Assembly: GCF_000007345.1 (NCBI RefSeq)
Contig: NC_003552.1
Coordinates: 1,364,001-1,428,000, forward strand
Origin: Methanosarcina acetivorans C2A
Lineage (GTDB): Archaea; Halobacteriota; Methanosarcinia; Methanosarcinales; Methanosarcinaceae
DNA length: 64,000 nucleotides
Reading direction: 5' to 3'
Part shown: piece by piece, positions 18,153 through 26,403 of the stretch
How the letters are laid out: each line of letters starts with the position of its first letter
How positions within the stretch are numbered: position 1 is the first letter of the stretch
Notes under the pieces: generated by a model
What the model was told of the DNA's origin: nothing
Seen by the model: the letters and a program-made list of their open reading frames with translations, nothing else
The model's database searches: none
Position numbers and translations under genes: made by a program

Positions 18153-18947
18153 TTACCAGTACACGAGGTAGTTGAACAGTTCGTCAGTCTGCTCCTGATA
18201 TCCTTCAAAAAATCTGTAGTCTTTTATCAGGTAGCCTTCGTCCTCAGAGGAGAGGTCTTCAAGAAAGCCGTACCAGTAGACAACCATGCCTTCTCCGAAA
18301 ATATCGGCATACTCCCGGAACTGTTTCTTTGCGTAATGTTTGTGTTCGAAGTCGTCCCCGAAAAGGGCTTTGCTTTCAATCCAGCTGACCATATGGTCTT
18401 CTATGAAGATCGGGTTTGAAAGGACGAAATCCGGGGTCTTGCCATCTCCCTTAGCCCTGATTTCAGCTTCGGTGCAGTAGGCAATCTCCCTGTCGTCAAG
18501 CCATTTACGGACGATCTCCTCCCCCATTTCGCCTTTTCTGCACTGCATCTCATGGGCACGGGGAGAAAAGAAATAATCGGCATTAAGGGCTTTTCGGACC
18601 TCTTTTCTCAGGCGGCGGTTTTCTATGCAGTCGAGGTGCTTGAAGAGCCAGTTAATGCTTTTTCGGGAGAAGTCGCAGTTCTTGAGAATCAGGGAAGCCA
18701 TGAGGGTCGGAGGGAAGTACGTATATTCTGCAAGTTCAAGAATAGACCTGCCCTGCTTCCACTTCATAAAGAGCTCCTTTTCCCTGGAATAGACCCTCCT
18801 GTGTTTGAATCTTGTCATTTTCACGATCTTCTGGTTAAGAATGGTAGCAAGCATGCCCGCAGGTCTGGAATATTCTTCTGAGAGGCGAAAAACGTCTCCA
18901 AAGTTGTGCAGGGAACTGTATATTTTCTGGTATGTCTGGAGGTCCAT
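18153..18947 (-). CDS. TPD-domain putative nuclease (archaeal homologue of C15orf41/CDIN1)
   Basis: About 264 residues. The N-terminal half is basic and helical, with an HTH-like look (SILELAEYTYFPPTLMASLIL). The C-terminal half contains the eponymous TPD motif in GKTPDFVLS (around residue 175), followed by WIESKALFGDD, whose E-S-K resembles the ExK of PD-(D/E)xK nucleases. The human homologue is a codanin-interacting nuclease; archaeal members are uncharacterised. The ATG at 18947 is taken as start; an in-frame TTG lies two codons upstream. It is convergent with rad50, so co-regulation is not implied, but a DNA-repair role is plausible. Recognition rests on the TPD motif and the overall length. 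Confidence 0.75.
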   Translation of the reverse strand: MDLQTYQKIYSSLHNFGDVFRLSEEYSRPAGMLATILNQKIVKMTRFKHRRVYSREKELFMKWKQGRSILELAEYTYFPPTLMASLILKNCDFSRKSINWLFKHLDCIENRRLRKEVRKALNADYFFSPRAHEMQCRKGEMGEEIVRKWLDDREIAYCTEAEIRAKGDGKTPDFVLSNPIFIEDHMVSWIESKALFGDDFEHKHYAKKQFREYADIFGEGMVVYWYGFLEDLSSEDEGYLIKDYRFFEGYQEQTDELFNYLVYW

Positions 18948-19531
18948 TCTCAATCATCATAGTCCTGTTCTTTTTAAAATAGAAATATAAAATCAAATAA
19001 CATGAATGAATGTGAACTTTTTACAGCACGCAGGAGTTTTTGCAGGAGTTTTCTTAAATCCAAACCGTTAATCCCTCTTCTTCACACTCTTACAACAATT
19101 CTCCTGCTGTACTTGAGAAAGTAAAATCTAAGAAGGTAATAAACGGAGTCAAGCCCAATGCCGGAAGGCATTCATCAGGCTGGTTCTGCATGCCTGTCTG
19201 GAAACTCAGGAAACGAAGAAAGCATTTTTCTCATTTTTTGGGCTCGTACGTTTTTTCCGTAACTCCGACCTGCGGCTCCGTTTTAAATTAATTTGAATAA
19301 TTCCGGATAATGATAAGTTCACTCCAGGTCAATTCCAAAGATCAATTCCAAAGGTCAATTCCAAAGGTCAATTCTACATTTCCTCTAACCAGTTCGACGA
19401 ACTTCGGTTCACTTCGTTAATTTCGAATTTGCCTGAAGTTACCCTAAATTAATTCTGCTCTTATAAGTTAATTTTGACTTATTTCAGTTTTATCTCTTTT
19501 CTCAAAGATCTCTTTTCTCAAAGAGGAATTT
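18948..19531. other. Spacer of ~580 bases with a 13-bp tandem repeat
   Basis: No supported gene. It includes T-rich and AT-rich stretches serving the flanking minus-strand genes, and a short tandem array at 19327-19378. The segment 19090-19260 is less AT-rich than the rest and could be a decayed coding remnant, but no family is recognisable. Confidence 0.5.
19327..19378. repeat. 13-bp tandem repeat, 4 units
   Basis: Units of GGTCAATTCCAAA repeat at 19327, 19340 (one change), 19353 and 19366 (last unit degenerate). Intergenic and non-coding. Confidence 0.85.
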
Positions 19532-20272
19532 TTAACTCCAGAACTCCTCCTCGTAATTATCGGGGAGGTCTATATCCATAACTTCATCAAGTTTTTTGCG
19601 TTTATCCCTGTTTTCAGCCGTTTTTCCTGGTTTTTCCTCCCTACTGGAAAGATAAATATTTTTCTTTTCTTCTTCGTCACAGGAGGAAAATATTGTTGAA
19701 TGCTTATCCCTGGAGATTATTTTCTCCTGAACTTTTGGTTTTTCCTGAGCCTTTGGCTGGAGCTTGGCATATATAATCTTGCTTTCTTCTTCGGCCGGGT
19801 CTTTTTTCAGCCTTGCTTCCAGCCTGAGGGAAGCTTTCTCAGCCTCGCTAGAAACCTGCCTGCCTTGAAGCCTTTTCTCGGAATCTTCTTCCGAATCTTT
19901 CTCCATTTTTTCGTCCACAATTGCTTCTTGGCGTCCGAAGAAACATTTCCGGGCATCTTTTTCCTGAGAAGGTTTTGCTCCCTTTCTTTCAAGATGTCCT
20001 TCGGGAGGTCTTTCTACCGGTCTTGTAGGAGTCCAATCTCCTTTTCCGGAGATGTTCATTCGGGGCAGAGGCTGTCTCCCTAACTTACGAAAGGTGTCTT
20101 CAGCGTAGGTATCTTTATTCCGGTCATCCCTGCCGGACCTTACTTTACTTGTTGCATTGTAGCCTATAATACAGGTAGGTTCTCTTGTTCTCCATTCCAG
20201 GCAGAAGAGGTGGCATTCCCGCCCTTTACATGTCTGGTTTTCATCAAGTGGGCAAACTTCTGGGAGGGTCAT
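19532..20272 (-). CDS. Cys-rich N-terminus, highly charged hypothetical protein
   Basis: A 246-residue protein of unknown function. The first ~36 residues hold five cysteines and a histidine (C7, C15, C20, H21, C24, C34) in a spacing that could bind zinc or an iron-sulphur cluster. The rest is Lys/Glu/Arg-rich, low-complexity and probably disordered, except the short acidic-aromatic C-terminus DIDLPDNYEEEFW, which looks like a binding motif. The ATG has no Shine-Dalgarno, but a minus-strand TATA-like TTTTTTATATT at 20290-20300 lies ~24 bases upstream, suggesting a leaderless transcript. Codon use matches neighbours, supporting a real gene. It lies 61 bases downstream of prs on the same strand. 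Confidence 0.7.
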   Translation of the reverse strand: MTLPEVCPLDENQTCKGRECHLFCLEWRTREPTCIIGYNATSKVRSGRDDRNKDTYAEDTFRKLGRQPLPRMNISGKGDWTPTRPVERPPEGHLERKGAKPSQEKDARKCFFGRQEAIVDEKMEKDSEEDSEKRLQGRQVSSEAEKASLRLEARLKKDPAEEESKIIYAKLQPKAQEKPKVQEKIISRDKHSTIFSSCDEEEKKNIYLSSREEKPGKTAENRDKRKKLDEVMDIDLPDNYEEEFWS

Positions 20273-20333
20273 AATACTATGAATACGCAGAATATAAAAA
20301 ATAGTTAACGGTAATAAAATAGAAGTAAAATGA

Positions 20334-21185
20334 TCAGAGCCTTTTCAGGGCTTCTGCAATAAGAGGAGCAACACTCAGCAGACTTTCGGCCTTTTCGAGG
20401 GTATCGGTTGCGATTATATCTTTTACTCCCGCGTTGAACAGCCTTAAAGCTGCATTTCTTGTAAGGACAGGGTGCACACAGGCAAGGTGTACATCAATTG
20501 CTCCCTGGGCTTTGAGCATCCTGACCGACTCTGCCATCGTCCCTCCGGTTGCAATCATGTCGTCTACAAGGACAACGTGCCTGCCGGTTACATCAAGGTT
20601 TTTTGTCTTGATCACAACGGTATCTCCGCTGAGCCTTGTTTTCTGAAGGTGGTCGTGGTCAAAACCATGCCCTGCAGCCACATTCTTTACAAGTCCCTGA
20701 GCTCCTTCGTCGGGGGCGACCAGCATTGGGTTTTCGAGGCCCGAACCTGCAATGTATTCCCCCACAAGGCTTGCCGCATCAAGATTTACGGCAGGGCAGG
20801 GGAAGTGATCAAGTATACTTCTTTCGTGAATGTTTATCGTAAAGATCCGGCTGGCGTTAATGCAGCGAGCAATAGCGCGGGCACTTATGGACTCGCCCGG
20901 CTTGAACTTCTTGTCCTGCCTGGCATATCCCATGTAGGGGATCACAACATTTATTTCGGCTGCGCCCTCACAGGCATCGATAAGCTGGAGCAGGGCAACA
21001 AAATCGGAATCCGTGGGCGTGCTCTGGATAATGGTCACTTTTTCGTTTTCTATTTCGTCTGCGATTCTAAGGTAAAGTTCTCCGTCAGGGAAACGGTTAA
21101 ACTCGCAGAGTACAGGCTCTGTTCCGAGAGCCCTGGCCGTGCGGCTGGCAAGTAACTGTGATGCTGGTCCACCTATGATCTTCAA
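20334..21185 (-). CDS. prs: Ribose-phosphate pyrophosphokinase (PRPP synthetase)
   Basis: Makes phosphoribosyl pyrophosphate from ribose 5-phosphate and ATP for nucleotide, His and Trp synthesis. The 283-residue length is the short archaeal form (bacterial Prs is ~315). Motifs: the ATP-binding FxxGE-type DGELYLRI, the catalytic flexible-loop region DKKFKPGESISAR (near 90-105), and the PRPP-binding VVLVDDMIATGGTM (about 206-219). The start is a TTG preceded at 7 bases by GAGGT; the nearby ATG is out of frame, so TTG is the only start that gives the conserved N-terminus KIIGGPAS. Confidence 0.94.
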   Translation of the reverse strand: MKIIGGPASQLLASRTARALGTEPVLCEFNRFPDGELYLRIADEIENEKVTIIQSTPTDSDFVALLQLIDACEGAAEINVVIPYMGYARQDKKFKPGESISARAIARCINASRIFTINIHERSILDHFPCPAVNLDAASLVGEYIAGSGLENPMLVAPDEGAQGLVKNVAAGHGFDHDHLQKTRLSGDTVVIKTKNLDVTGRHVVLVDDMIATGGTMAESVRMLKAQGAIDVHLACVHPVLTRNAALRLFNAGVKDIIATDTLEKAESLLSVAPLIAEALKRL

Positions 21186-21281
21186 GATTCATACCTCAGT
21201 TTGCCGTCTTGATATATTCCATCCTTTAAAAATCTTATTTTAAATGGACCCCCATTTTTCCGGTTTTTATCCCTCGGACCT

Positions 21282-21749
21282 TTACCCCTTGAGCTTTTCA
21301 AGCACCCTGATATTTCTTATCAGGGTATGCGGATAGTTCCCGGTTTCATCCTTCTCGGCAGATTTTACCATGTCCCAGACGGTAAGCAGCGCAACCGAAA
21401 CTCCTGTCAGAGCTTCCATTTCAACTCCTGTTTTCCCGACGGTCCGGACCTCCACAACCGCAGAAACCGAATCTTTCCCTATCTCCAGGTCTACATCTAT
21501 CCCGGTTATCGGGATCTGATGGCACATAGGAATGGTCTCGGGAGTTTTTTTAACTGCAAGCACGGCTGCGACCCTTGCAGTTGCAAACACATTTCCTTTT
21601 TCCACGGTTCCTGTCCTTATTTTTTCCATGGTTTCTGCGGAAAGTACGATTTCTCCTGCAGCCCTTGCCATCCTGAGAACATTGTTTTTTTCGCTTATAT
21701 CAACCATTCGCGCCCTGTCGGCTTCAATATGAGTAAATGATTTTTCCAC
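21282..21749 (-). CDS. moaC: Cyclic pyranopterin monophosphate synthase accessory protein MoaC
   Basis: Converts the MoaA product to cyclic pyranopterin monophosphate in molybdopterin synthesis, needed for the molybdenum/tungsten enzymes of methanogens such as formylmethanofuran dehydrogenase. Family motifs are intact: the K-rich TVEKGNVFATARVAA stretch, PMCHQIPIT with the catalytic region His, and GKTGVEMEALTG...TVWDMVKS. Length about 155 residues. Two GTG starts compete: 21758 and 21749. The latter lies 5 bases after GGTGA and starts directly at EKSFTHI, so it is chosen. It stands alone on the minus strand upstream of prs. Confidence 0.93.
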   Translation of the reverse strand: MEKSFTHIEADRARMVDISEKNNVLRMARAAGEIVLSAETMEKIRTGTVEKGNVFATARVAAVLAVKKTPETIPMCHQIPITGIDVDLEIGKDSVSAVVEVRTVGKTGVEMEALTGVSVALLTVWDMVKSAEKDETGNYPHTLIRNIRVLEKLKG

Positions 21750-21992
21750 AAAAATCACCGCGTTTTTCTTAGCTCCGGAACTCTACGTATCTATCTGGAA
21801 GGCTATAGAACTTTTAATCTTTTTGTAATTTCTGAACTTTTACCCGGGATCTCTTTGCTAGAAGTATATTTTCTCCGCAGTCCCGGGTTGTTTTATTTTC
21901 TGTTAGGCAAATTTCTGTTCAGTAATTTCTGTTAAGCAAATTTATTAGTGAATTTTCTTTTCAGCATATTTTCTGTTAAGCAGACTTTCTGT

Positions 21993-22178
21993 TCAGTCAA
22001 TCCGAATTTGTTTCCGCTGCGAATAGTCCTCAATTGCCTGTCCCATTTTTTCTACCAGTTCCTCGGCTTCTTCAAGGTTAAGCTTTACAACTTCTTCATC
22101 TTCCCCATGGAAAATCGTAAGCCTTATTCTTGTCCTTTCGATTTCCACATCTATTTTTCTCTCAAAATCGTGTGTCAT
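21993..22178 (-). CDS. Small acidic protein, 61 residues, unknown
   Basis: Starts at the ATG following GGGGGA at 7 bases; an upstream in-frame ATG (13 codons earlier) lacks such a site. The protein is compact and charged with alternating beta-like (KIDVEIERTRIRLTIFHG) and helical (LNLEEAEELVEKMGQAIEDY) segments and no Cys. Codon use and the good ribosome-binding site support a genuine gene. No family recognised; the fold pattern (beta-hairpin then helix) could suit a small nucleic-acid or protein-binding module. Confidence 0.6.
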   Translation of the reverse strand: MTHDFERKIDVEIERTRIRLTIFHGEDEEVVKLNLEEAEELVEKMGQAIEDYSQRKQIRID

Positions 22179-22291
22179 ACTCTGTTCCCCCTTCATGGTA
22201 TAGAATTTATGTTGCAATACAGAAATATTACTTTTGCATTACTTCAATCACTTTTGCATTACTTCAGTTTTTTCAGCTACTATTTGAGTAT

Positions 22292-22376
22292 TATCCGAAC
22301 CATTTTTATCCGAACCATTTTTATCCGAACCATTTTTATCCGAACCATTTTTATCCGAACCATTTTTATCTGAGCT
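22292..22376. repeat. 15-bp tandem repeat, 5 perfect units plus a partial
   Basis: TATCCGAACCATTTT repeated from 22292 to 22366 without change, then a diverged sixth unit. It lies in the spacer upstream of the 61-residue gene and downstream of the NAD(P)HX repair gene. Perfect identity of five units implies recent slippage. Confidence 0.95.
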
Positions 22377-22480
22377 TTTTTTATATGATTTACTTTGATC
22401 TGAGTGTTGCCTGATTTTTATCTATATATTGCTTCTATTGCTTCCGTACCATTTTCAGAGCTATTTTAGCTGCAAGTCTT

Positions 22481-23983
22481 TCATCCGATTCCTGCTTCTT
22501 TGATTATTTCAGAAATCTTCCCAATCACGTCAGTTGCAAGCAGTGCATTTCCCGCTTTTTCGAAAGCCAGGTCTCCGGCTGCCCCATTAATGTAAGCTGC
22601 ACAGGCTGCGGCAAGGAATGCCGGGTTTCTGGAAAATAGCGATCCTGTAATGCCTGCCAGTACGTCTCCGGTCCCTCCTACGGTCATGCCCGGGTTTCCT
22701 GTCCTGTTCAGAAGGGTCTGTTTTCCGTCAGAAATAATGTCCACCTTTCCCTTCAGGAGAGTCACCACGCCTTTTTCCGCCGCAAATTCCCTGACAGCTT
22801 TTTCGCGGGTTTCAGGGGAATCCGGAGTTTCCATGTCTCTCAGGCGCGCAAATTCTCCTGCGTGCGGGGTCACTATTATTTCACAGTTCCCTGCAAGGGT
22901 TTCAAAGAGAGTGCCTGAGAGGGCTGCAAGGGCATCGGCATCCAGGACTGCTTTTCGGCAGAAGGGCAGGAGCTTTCGAACGGTTTCAAGAGTCTCTGTT
23001 GCTCTCCCAAGCCCCATTCCCATTACAACCACATCATGGGAGTTGATAAGGTCAGGGAGGATGGACAGGTCTTCGGGGCAGAGTACGCTGGAAAAGAGTT
23101 TCCGGACAATAAGGTCCGGAGAGTAAGAAGCTACAATTCCGGCTACGGATTCGGGCACTGCTACTGTTACCAGATCCGCTCCTGCCCTGAGGGCTGCAAG
23201 GGCTGCAAGCGCCGGCGCTCCGGAGTAAGGGCCTCCCCCTATGACCAGGATCCTCCCGGCATTTCCTTTGTGTGCTTCAAGCTTTCTCTTCTTAAGCATC
23301 TGCAGGTCACCGGGGCCTGTATAGTGTTCTGCATCTGCGCAGACTCCGATCTCTGCAACCTTTATCGTGCCTGTATACTCTTTTGCCTGCTCATCTAGGA
23401 GTCCGGCTTTCATGCGGTGAAAAGTTACGGTAAGGTCGGCATATACGGCTTTTTCAAAGTTTCCTCTGTCAGGGTCAAGCCCGGAAGGGACGTCGACGGC
23501 AATTATGATTTTTCCTGCTTTCCCTTCGTTATTTATAAGGTCTATTGCAGTTGACTCGGGCTCCTTTATGTTTCCCTTAACCCCTGTGCCGAAGATGGCA
23601 TCAACAAGCAGGTCGGCTTCCGAAAACAACTCGGAAACTGCAAGCTGGCCTGAATCTCTGATTTCAAGGGTCTGTACTCTGCTGAACTTTAACAGGGAAT
23701 AATTGTGATACGCTTCTTCAGTTCCTATATCCCGGTCTTTTCCGAGCAGAATCACCCTTACAATGTATCCGGGAATGCCTGCAAGGTGTCTTGCAGCAAC
23801 AAAAGCGTCACCACCGTTATTTCCTCTGCCTGCCACAAACAGTACCTTTCCGCTGCCAAGTTTTTCCTTTACACTCTGTGCAATAGCTGCACCTGCATTT
23901 TCCATTAACTGAAGTGGAGACAGTCCCAGATATGAACAGTTGGTATCGATCGCCTTCATCCGTAAAGAACTTATATATTTCAT
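22481..23983 (-). CDS. nnr: Bifunctional NAD(P)HX epimerase / ADP-dependent dehydratase
   Basis: Repairs hydrated NADH and NADPH. The N-terminal YjeF_N (epimerase) domain has GRGNNGGDAFVAARHL (about residues 52-67) and the DAIFGTGVKG segment. The C-terminal ribokinase-like dehydratase domain begins near HKGNAGRILVIGGG (~240), has TPHAGEFARL (~375) and NPGMTVGGTGDVLAG near 432-447, the phosphate-binding signature. At 500 residues it is the standard fused form. The ATG at 23983 gives the conserved start YISSLRMKAIDTNC. Single gene on the minus strand with the 15-bp array beyond its 3' end. Confidence 0.94.
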   Translation of the reverse strand: MKYISSLRMKAIDTNCSYLGLSPLQLMENAGAAIAQSVKEKLGSGKVLFVAGRGNNGGDAFVAARHLAGIPGYIVRVILLGKDRDIGTEEAYHNYSLLKFSRVQTLEIRDSGQLAVSELFSEADLLVDAIFGTGVKGNIKEPESTAIDLINNEGKAGKIIIAVDVPSGLDPDRGNFEKAVYADLTVTFHRMKAGLLDEQAKEYTGTIKVAEIGVCADAEHYTGPGDLQMLKKRKLEAHKGNAGRILVIGGGPYSGAPALAALAALRAGADLVTVAVPESVAGIVASYSPDLIVRKLFSSVLCPEDLSILPDLINSHDVVVMGMGLGRATETLETVRKLLPFCRKAVLDADALAALSGTLFETLAGNCEIIVTPHAGEFARLRDMETPDSPETREKAVREFAAEKGVVTLLKGKVDIISDGKQTLLNRTGNPGMTVGGTGDVLAGITGSLFSRNPAFLAAACAAYINGAAGDLAFEKAGNALLATDVIGKISEIIKEAGIG

Positions 23984-24703
23984 GCTGGTTGCCTGCAGGT
24001 CTTTTAATCTGTTATCTTTTTATGAAATCTGAATTCTTTATATTAATAATCCGAATTTTCTATATTACCTGAATTTCCTGACTGCTTTTATACTGAGATA
24101 TTTTTAGCTGAATAAAATTCATCTGGTGTCATTAAGTATATACGCTACATTCCAATATAACATGTATACCGTGTAGAGTCATACCGGTAGATCCACACCG
24201 TGTAGAGTCATACCGTGTAGAGTCATACCGTGTAGATCCACACCGTGTAGAGCCCTGTTGAAAACCTCAGGAAACCGGGCTATGCTGCAGGAAAGAAGTC
24301 TGTACGGAGATTTGAGCCGGAGTATTCTTTTGAGTCTTGATTTCATACTTACTCGGAATAAGTAGCTTCATTAACGGTAACAGATGTATAGTAGGAGGAA
24401 CTAAAAACTAAAGTTAGCAGATTTGAGGAAGTAGCTTCTTCATTATCTAAAAACGGATTAATGTTCAGTATTTAAATTCTAAAACCGAAAATGAAGTTGA
24501 GTCTTAAAATTATTTCATATAGTATGTTCGGTATTGAAATAATCTTAAATAGCCTTATGCCTAACAATTAATGTTTTTACTTCATTCCTTAATCGTGATT
24601 CAAATAGAGAAAAATGTGAAAAATTGTAGCCAGGCAGGTATATACTAAATGTTTGCTTTCCTTTTCACATGTCTGGACTTACAGGAGAGCAGGAGGACAA
24701 CTT
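23984..24703. other. ~700-base divergent spacer with tandem repeats
   Basis: Separates the NAD(P)HX repair gene from the TrkA-N/DHH gene. It contains the 24166-24254 tandem array and a long AT-rich stretch (24400-24620) likely to hold the promoter of the DHH gene. No gene is supported. Confidence 0.5.
24166..24254. repeat. 15-bp tandem repeat, 6 units
   Basis: Units of ATACCGTGTAGAGTC at 24166, 24181 (14 bases), 24195, 24210, 24225 and 24240. Two variants alternate: ends in AGAGTC or AGATCC, and begins with ATACC or ACACC. Non-coding. Confidence 0.92.
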
Positions 24704-26170
24704 TTGTCTAATTCTTTAAAAGATGCGGATAGCAGCCTTAAGAGCGCGGTTAAACCCAGGTATCTTATCCTGGGGAGCGGCAGTATTGGTTTTGCGCTTG
24801 CAAAAGAGCTTAGGGAAAGTAATAAACTTGTAATTATTGTAGATAAGGATGAAGCCAAGGTTGAGACTCTCAGAGAAGAAGGCTTTGAAACCATTCTCGG
24901 CGATATCTCTGACCCCGAGCTTATTAATAATATTGACCTTAAAAATGTCGTTGCAATACTCTTCCTTAGTTCTAACAATGAGGCTAACAGGAAAGGAATT
25001 GAAAACTTCAAGAAAGTATTAAACCCTGATATCCAGATCTTTTCTCGTTCTTCGGATATAATCAACAAAGAAAAGATGGAAGACCTGGGGGCAGATTACG
25101 TTTTTATGCCCTCTAAGCTTGTTGCAAGCTCCCTTTCCCGTTCCCTTGAGAGAGCCGAGTCAGTTCACAGGGGTAACAGACTTGCCAGGTGGCTGAAAGG
25201 GATAAGAGACAAAAAACTTGCTATAGTAATCCATGACAACCCCGACCCCGATGCGATCTCAAGCGGGCTTGCGTTAAAGGAAATTTCAAAAAGCCTGGGG
25301 GTCGAAGCCAATATTCTTTACCACGGCAAGATCGGGCATCAGGAAAACAAGGCTTTTGTAAACCTTCTCGGGATCGACCTCAGCAAGATGGAAGAGCATG
25401 ACCCGAAGGACTTTGATGAAATTGCCCTGATAGATTGCTCTATCCCTGGCGTTAATAATATGGTACCCCCCAACTCTTATGTGGGGATCGTTATAGACCA
25501 CCACCCTCCCGGAGAGACTGAGATAAAGGCTGATTACATAGACATCCGGCCCAACTTCGGGGCAACAGCCACTATAATGACAAAGTACCTGCAGCAGCTC
25601 AACATCAACATCTCAAAGACCCTTGCAACGGCTCTGCTTTACGGGATCAGGACGGACACGCAGGACTTCAAGCGGAAAACCGATCCTGCAGACCTCTCAG
25701 CTGCTTCGTATCTCTATCCCCTCTCAAATCACGGGATTCTGGACCAGCTAGAGCAGCCCTCAATGGCTACCGAAACCCTCGAAGTGCTCGGGGAAGCCAT
25801 CCGGAACCGACAGGTAATCGGGAGTTACCTCCTCTCAAATGTGGGGAACATCCGTGATAGGGATACTCTCCCTCAAGCTGCGGATTATCTCCTTAGCCTT
25901 GAAGGGATCTCAACAACCGTTGTCTTCGGAGTCACCGAAGACCGCATCTATATCTCGGGCCGCAGCACGGATATCAGAGTCAACCTGGGAGAAATTATGC
26001 GCCAGGCTTTCGGAGAAGACGCAGGAGGGCATGCAAATGCAGCAGGTGCCCAGATCCCCCTCGGAGTTTTCAGCGCCACAAAAGATCGACAGACCCTCTT
26101 GAGGCTCGTTAACGAAGCAGTCGTCAAGAGATTCCTGAATGCCGTTGGAGTTGAAAGTACGGCAGAATAA
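24704..26170 (+). CDS. TrkA-N/DHH-DHHA1 phosphoesterase
   Basis: Fusion of an NAD-binding RCK/TrkA-N domain (YLILGSGSIGFALAKELRES near the N-terminus, then the acidic IIVDKDEAKV) with a DHH phosphoesterase (HDNPDPDAISSG, IDHHPPG) and a DHHA1 C-terminal domain (GGHANAAGAQIPLG). DHH-DHHA1 enzymes cleave short oligonucleotides or cyclic dinucleotides; the TrkA-N fusion is an archaeal arrangement whose substrate is not settled. The TTG at 24704 is preferred because AGGAGG lies 7 bases upstream; an in-frame TTG at 24653 has no such site. About 488 residues, all motifs present. Confidence 0.88.
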   Translation: MSNSLKDADSSLKSAVKPRYLILGSGSIGFALAKELRESNKLVIIVDKDEAKVETLREEGFETILGDISDPELINNIDLKNVVAILFLSSNNEANRKGIENFKKVLNPDIQIFSRSSDIINKEKMEDLGADYVFMPSKLVASSLSRSLERAESVHRGNRLARWLKGIRDKKLAIVIHDNPDPDAISSGLALKEISKSLGVEANILYHGKIGHQENKAFVNLLGIDLSKMEEHDPKDFDEIALIDCSIPGVNNMVPPNSYVGIVIDHHPPGETEIKADYIDIRPNFGATATIMTKYLQQLNINISKTLATALLYGIRTDTQDFKRKTDPADLSAASYLYPLSNHGILDQLEQPSMATETLEVLGEAIRNRQVIGSYLLSNVGNIRDRDTLPQAADYLLSLEGISTTVVFGVTEDRIYISGRSTDIRVNLGEIMRQAFGEDAGGHANAAGAQIPLGVFSATKDRQTLLRLVNEAVVKRFLNAVGVESTAE

Positions 26171-26172
26171 GC

Positions 26173-26235
26173 CGGAAAAAATTAGTACTCGGAAAAAATT
26201 AGTACTCGGAAAAATTAGTACTCGGAAAAGTAGTG
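26173..26235. repeat. 17-bp tandem repeat, 3 units plus partial
   Basis: CGGAAAAAATTAGTACT at 26173 and 26190, a 16-base version at 26207, then a partial. It starts immediately after the DHH gene's stop codon. Confidence 0.9.
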
Positions 26236-26303
26236 TTTTCAGCCGAAAAGCCATCCTTTATCTTTCAAAAGTAGAAATGGAGGAAAGATTTTCTCTTTCC
26301 CTC

Positions 26304-26354
26304 TATTCTCTTGATTTTTTTATTCTCTTGATTTTTTTATTCTCTTGATTTCTT
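26304..26354. repeat. 17-bp T-rich tandem repeat, 3 units
   Basis: TATTCTCTTGATTTTTT at 26304 and 26321, with a degenerate third at 26338. Its oligo-T tracts lie on the plus strand after the DHH gene and could serve as terminators for it. Confidence 0.88.
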
Positions 26355-26403
26355 TTACTTCCTAATATTTTTCATTCCTATGTTTTCTCACTTTCAAGCT
26401 TTA

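Noticed and set aside
22292-22376. Possible CRISPR array (regular repeats)
   Set aside because: Units are contiguous 15-mers with no spacers and no cas genes nearby; the same applies to the other tandem arrays.
22130-22414. Open frame reading through the 15-bp repeats with a YPNHF pentapeptide repeat
   Set aside because: Repeat of length divisible by three is bound to stay open; it is antisense to the 61-residue gene and lacks a start signal.
24653-24703. N-terminal 17-codon extension of the TrkA-N/DHH protein from TTG 24653
   Set aside because: AGGAGG followed by TTG at 24704 inside this stretch is a far better initiation site, and the extension is not typical of the family.
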